A DNA stretch of 9,002 nucleotides from an uncultured Flavobacteriales bacterium (GTDB taxonomy: Bacteria; Bacteroidota; Bacteroidia; Flavobacteriales; Crocinitomicaceae). Below, one piece after another: positions 8,209 through 9,002 of this stretch. The notes below the pieces were generated by a model that saw only the letters and a program-made list of their open reading frames with translations, ran no database searches and was not told where the DNA came from. Location of the stretch: assembly GCA_946479125.1 (NCBI GenBank), contig CAMLET010000103.1, forward strand, positions 1 to 9,002, given 5' to 3'. Every line of letters starts with the position of its first letter. Position 1 is the stretch's first letter. The translations under genes and the position numbers were made by a program.

Positions 8209-8288
8209 TTAATCTTTTGGAACCATTAAGAGATTAAGAAAATGAAGCTGAACACTTATATCCTAATTGACCTTAATTCCTTAATGGT
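8209..8288. repeat. AT-rich inverted repeats in the kinase-mfd intergenic region
   Basis: TTAATCT (8209-8215) pairs with AGATTAA (8231-8237). In addition, ACCATTAAG (8222-8230) is the exact reverse complement of CTTAATGGT (8280-8288). The two pairings are mutually exclusive because the segments interleave, so they could form alternative structures. The repeats lie before the mfd promoter, hence outside its leader. In AT-rich DNA these may be chance matches. Confidence 0.25.
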
Positions 8289-8316
8289 AAAAGCACTTAA
8301 ACTTCCTTTAAAGCAC

Positions 8317-8324
8317 TATCTTTG
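8317..8324 (+). promoter_or_regulatory. Bacteroidota-type -7 promoter element for mfd
   Basis: TATCTTTG is a perfect match to the Bacteroidota sigma-70 (SigABfr-type) -7 consensus TAnnTTTG and is followed by CA, as is common. A matching -33 TTTG is not evident. Transcription is expected to start near 8331, giving a leader of roughly 57 nt before the mfd ATG at 8388. Confidence 0.6.
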
Positions 8325-8336
8325 CAATAACAATTC

Positions 8337-8374
8337 AAGGGGCTCCATTCGCGTGGTGCCCCTTAACGGTTTTT
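8337..8374 (+). promoter_or_regulatory. GC-rich hairpin plus T-run in the mfd leader
   Basis: AAGGGGC (8337-8343) pairs exactly with GCCCCTT (8358-8364). Inside, CCA (8345-8347) pairs with TGG (8354-8356) across one T-T mismatch, leaving loop TTCGCG. A run of five T (8370-8374) follows after AACGG. The structure sits just after the predicted start point and 24 bp before the mfd ATG. It could be an attenuator or 5'-end stabiliser of mfd, or a terminator for transcripts arriving from upstream. The T-run is set back 5 nt from the stem, which weakens the terminator reading. Confidence 0.5.
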
Positions 8375-8387
8375 ATCAAAGTCAGAA

Positions 8388-9002
8388 ATGGAAATTACAC
8401 AGTTCATCAATCAGTTCAAGAAACTTAAGGGTTTAGACGATACCGCAAATCTTTTGCAACAGGCAGAAATCCGCATTCATTGGAAAGGATTGATTGGTTC
8501 GTCAAAGTCGATTGCGGCAATTAGCGTTGCACAGCAAGTTCCCGGAAATCACCTTTTCGTAATGGAAGACAAAGAAGCAGCCGCCTACTTTTTGAACGAT
8601 TTGGAACAATTGTTTCATGAGAATAAGCACATCCTCTTCTATCCTGCTTCGTATAGAATGCCATACCAACTGGAAGAAACCGACAACGCGAACGTCGTTG
8701 CCCGTGCCGAAGTGCTGGAGAAAATAAACACCGGAAAGAACAACTGGATTGTTACTTATCCGCAGGCATTGTTTGAACGTGTACCAACTCAAAAACGACT
8801 TTCTGAAAACACCATGCGTGTAGAAAGCGGTAAAAAATACTCCATCGATTTCTTTAATGAACTGTTGTTGGATTATGGCTTTGAACGTGTTGATTTTGTT
8901 TACGAACCCGGACAATTTTCCATTCGCGGAGGAATCGTAGATATCTTCTCATTCTCCAATGATCACCCGTTCCGTGTAGAGTTTTTTGGTGACGAAGTAG
9001 AT
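8388..9002 (+). CDS. mfd: Transcription-repair coupling factor Mfd, N-terminal part
   Basis: The first 205 codons of a gene that runs off the window end. Mfd is a cytoplasmic ATP-driven DNA translocase that removes RNA polymerase stalled at lesions and recruits UvrA for nucleotide excision repair. The visible part is the UvrB-homology module (domains 1a-2-1b). It has GLIGSSKS at residues 34-41 in the place of a degenerate Walker A, LFYPASYRMPYQLEE at 83-97, and the strongly conserved FVYEPGQFSIRGGIVDIFS (170-188) and FRVEFFGDEVD (195-205) segments shared with UvrB. The RNA-polymerase-interaction and RecG-like motor domains lie beyond the window. The start is ATG 8388, the first ATG after an in-frame TAA at 8364-8366. 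It has its own predicted promoter and leader hairpin and is functionally unrelated to the signalling pair upstream. Distinction from UvrB rests on the domain-2 region and overall layout and is fairly secure. Confidence 0.92.
   Translation, partial: MEITQFINQFKKLKGLDDTANLLQQAEIRIHWKGLIGSSKSIAAISVAQQVPGNHLFVMEDKEAAAYFLNDLEQLFHENKHILFYPASYRMPYQLEETDNANVVARAEVLEKINTGKNNWIVTYPQALFERVPTQKRLSENTMRVESGKKYSIDFFNELLLDYGFERVDFVYEPGQFSIRGGIVDIFSFSNDHPFRVEFFGDEVD

Noticed and set aside
8337..8364. TPP or other riboswitch in the mfd leader, prompted by the GGGG...CCCC stem
   Set aside because: No conserved riboswitch core such as CTGAGA is present, and the leader is too short; only a simple hairpin is visible.
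8242..8436. 64-codon plus-strand open frame starting MKLNTYILIDLN
   Set aside because: It spans the mfd promoter and leader hairpin and overlaps the start of mfd in another frame. It has no recognisable domain, and its second half is a shadow of mfd.
8502..8915. 137-codon minus-strand open frame
   Set aside because: It lies entirely antisense to conserved Mfd coding sequence and has no family resemblance.

Overview
The window looks like Bacteroidota DNA, most likely Flavobacteriales and perhaps close to Crocinitomicaceae/Fluviicola; the genus-level guess is inference. The signs are AT-rich sequence, a giant secreted adhesin-like protein built from SBBP, SprB and HYR repeats, a periplasmic TPR histidine kinase next to a LytTR regulator, weak or absent Shine-Dalgarno sites, and a perfect Bacteroidota -7 promoter element (TAnnTTTG) before mfd. 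Bases 1-46 are not biological. They match the 3' end of the Illumina P5/TruSeq universal adapter, so the window starts at an untrimmed contig end.

Bases 47-4546 (minus strand) hold one uninterrupted 1500-codon reading frame that runs into the adapter and has no stop codon here, so a caller requiring complete ORFs would miss it. It encodes a signal peptide, a SBBP-associated N-terminal domain, a beta-propeller of SBBP repeats, a SprB-type repeat, five HYR modules (the second interrupted by a domain of about 220 residues that I do not recognise) and the start of a LamG-like domain. Just upstream on the same strand, 31 bp away, is a small secreted protein of unknown function (4578-4904). The two probably form one transcription unit for surface or secreted products.

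A 308-bp divergent intergenic region (4905-5212) separates this unit from a plus-strand signalling pair: a REC-LytTR response regulator with a TTG start (5213-5920) and a TPR sensor histidine kinase of the HisKA_2 type (6033-8138). They are probable partners. The kinase senses through periplasmic TPRs and would phosphorylate Asp59 of the regulator, whose LytTR domain binds DNA. The gap between them carries a repeated GTTCGTAAC motif, one copy of which is a 13-bp palindrome.

Bases 8139-8387 contain no convincing gene. They hold a REP-like inverted repeat right after the kinase, an AT-rich inverted repeat, a promoter and a GC-rich leader hairpin. The window ends with the first 205 codons of mfd, the transcription-repair coupling factor. 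No tRNA, rRNA, CRISPR array, insertion sequence or known mobile element was seen.
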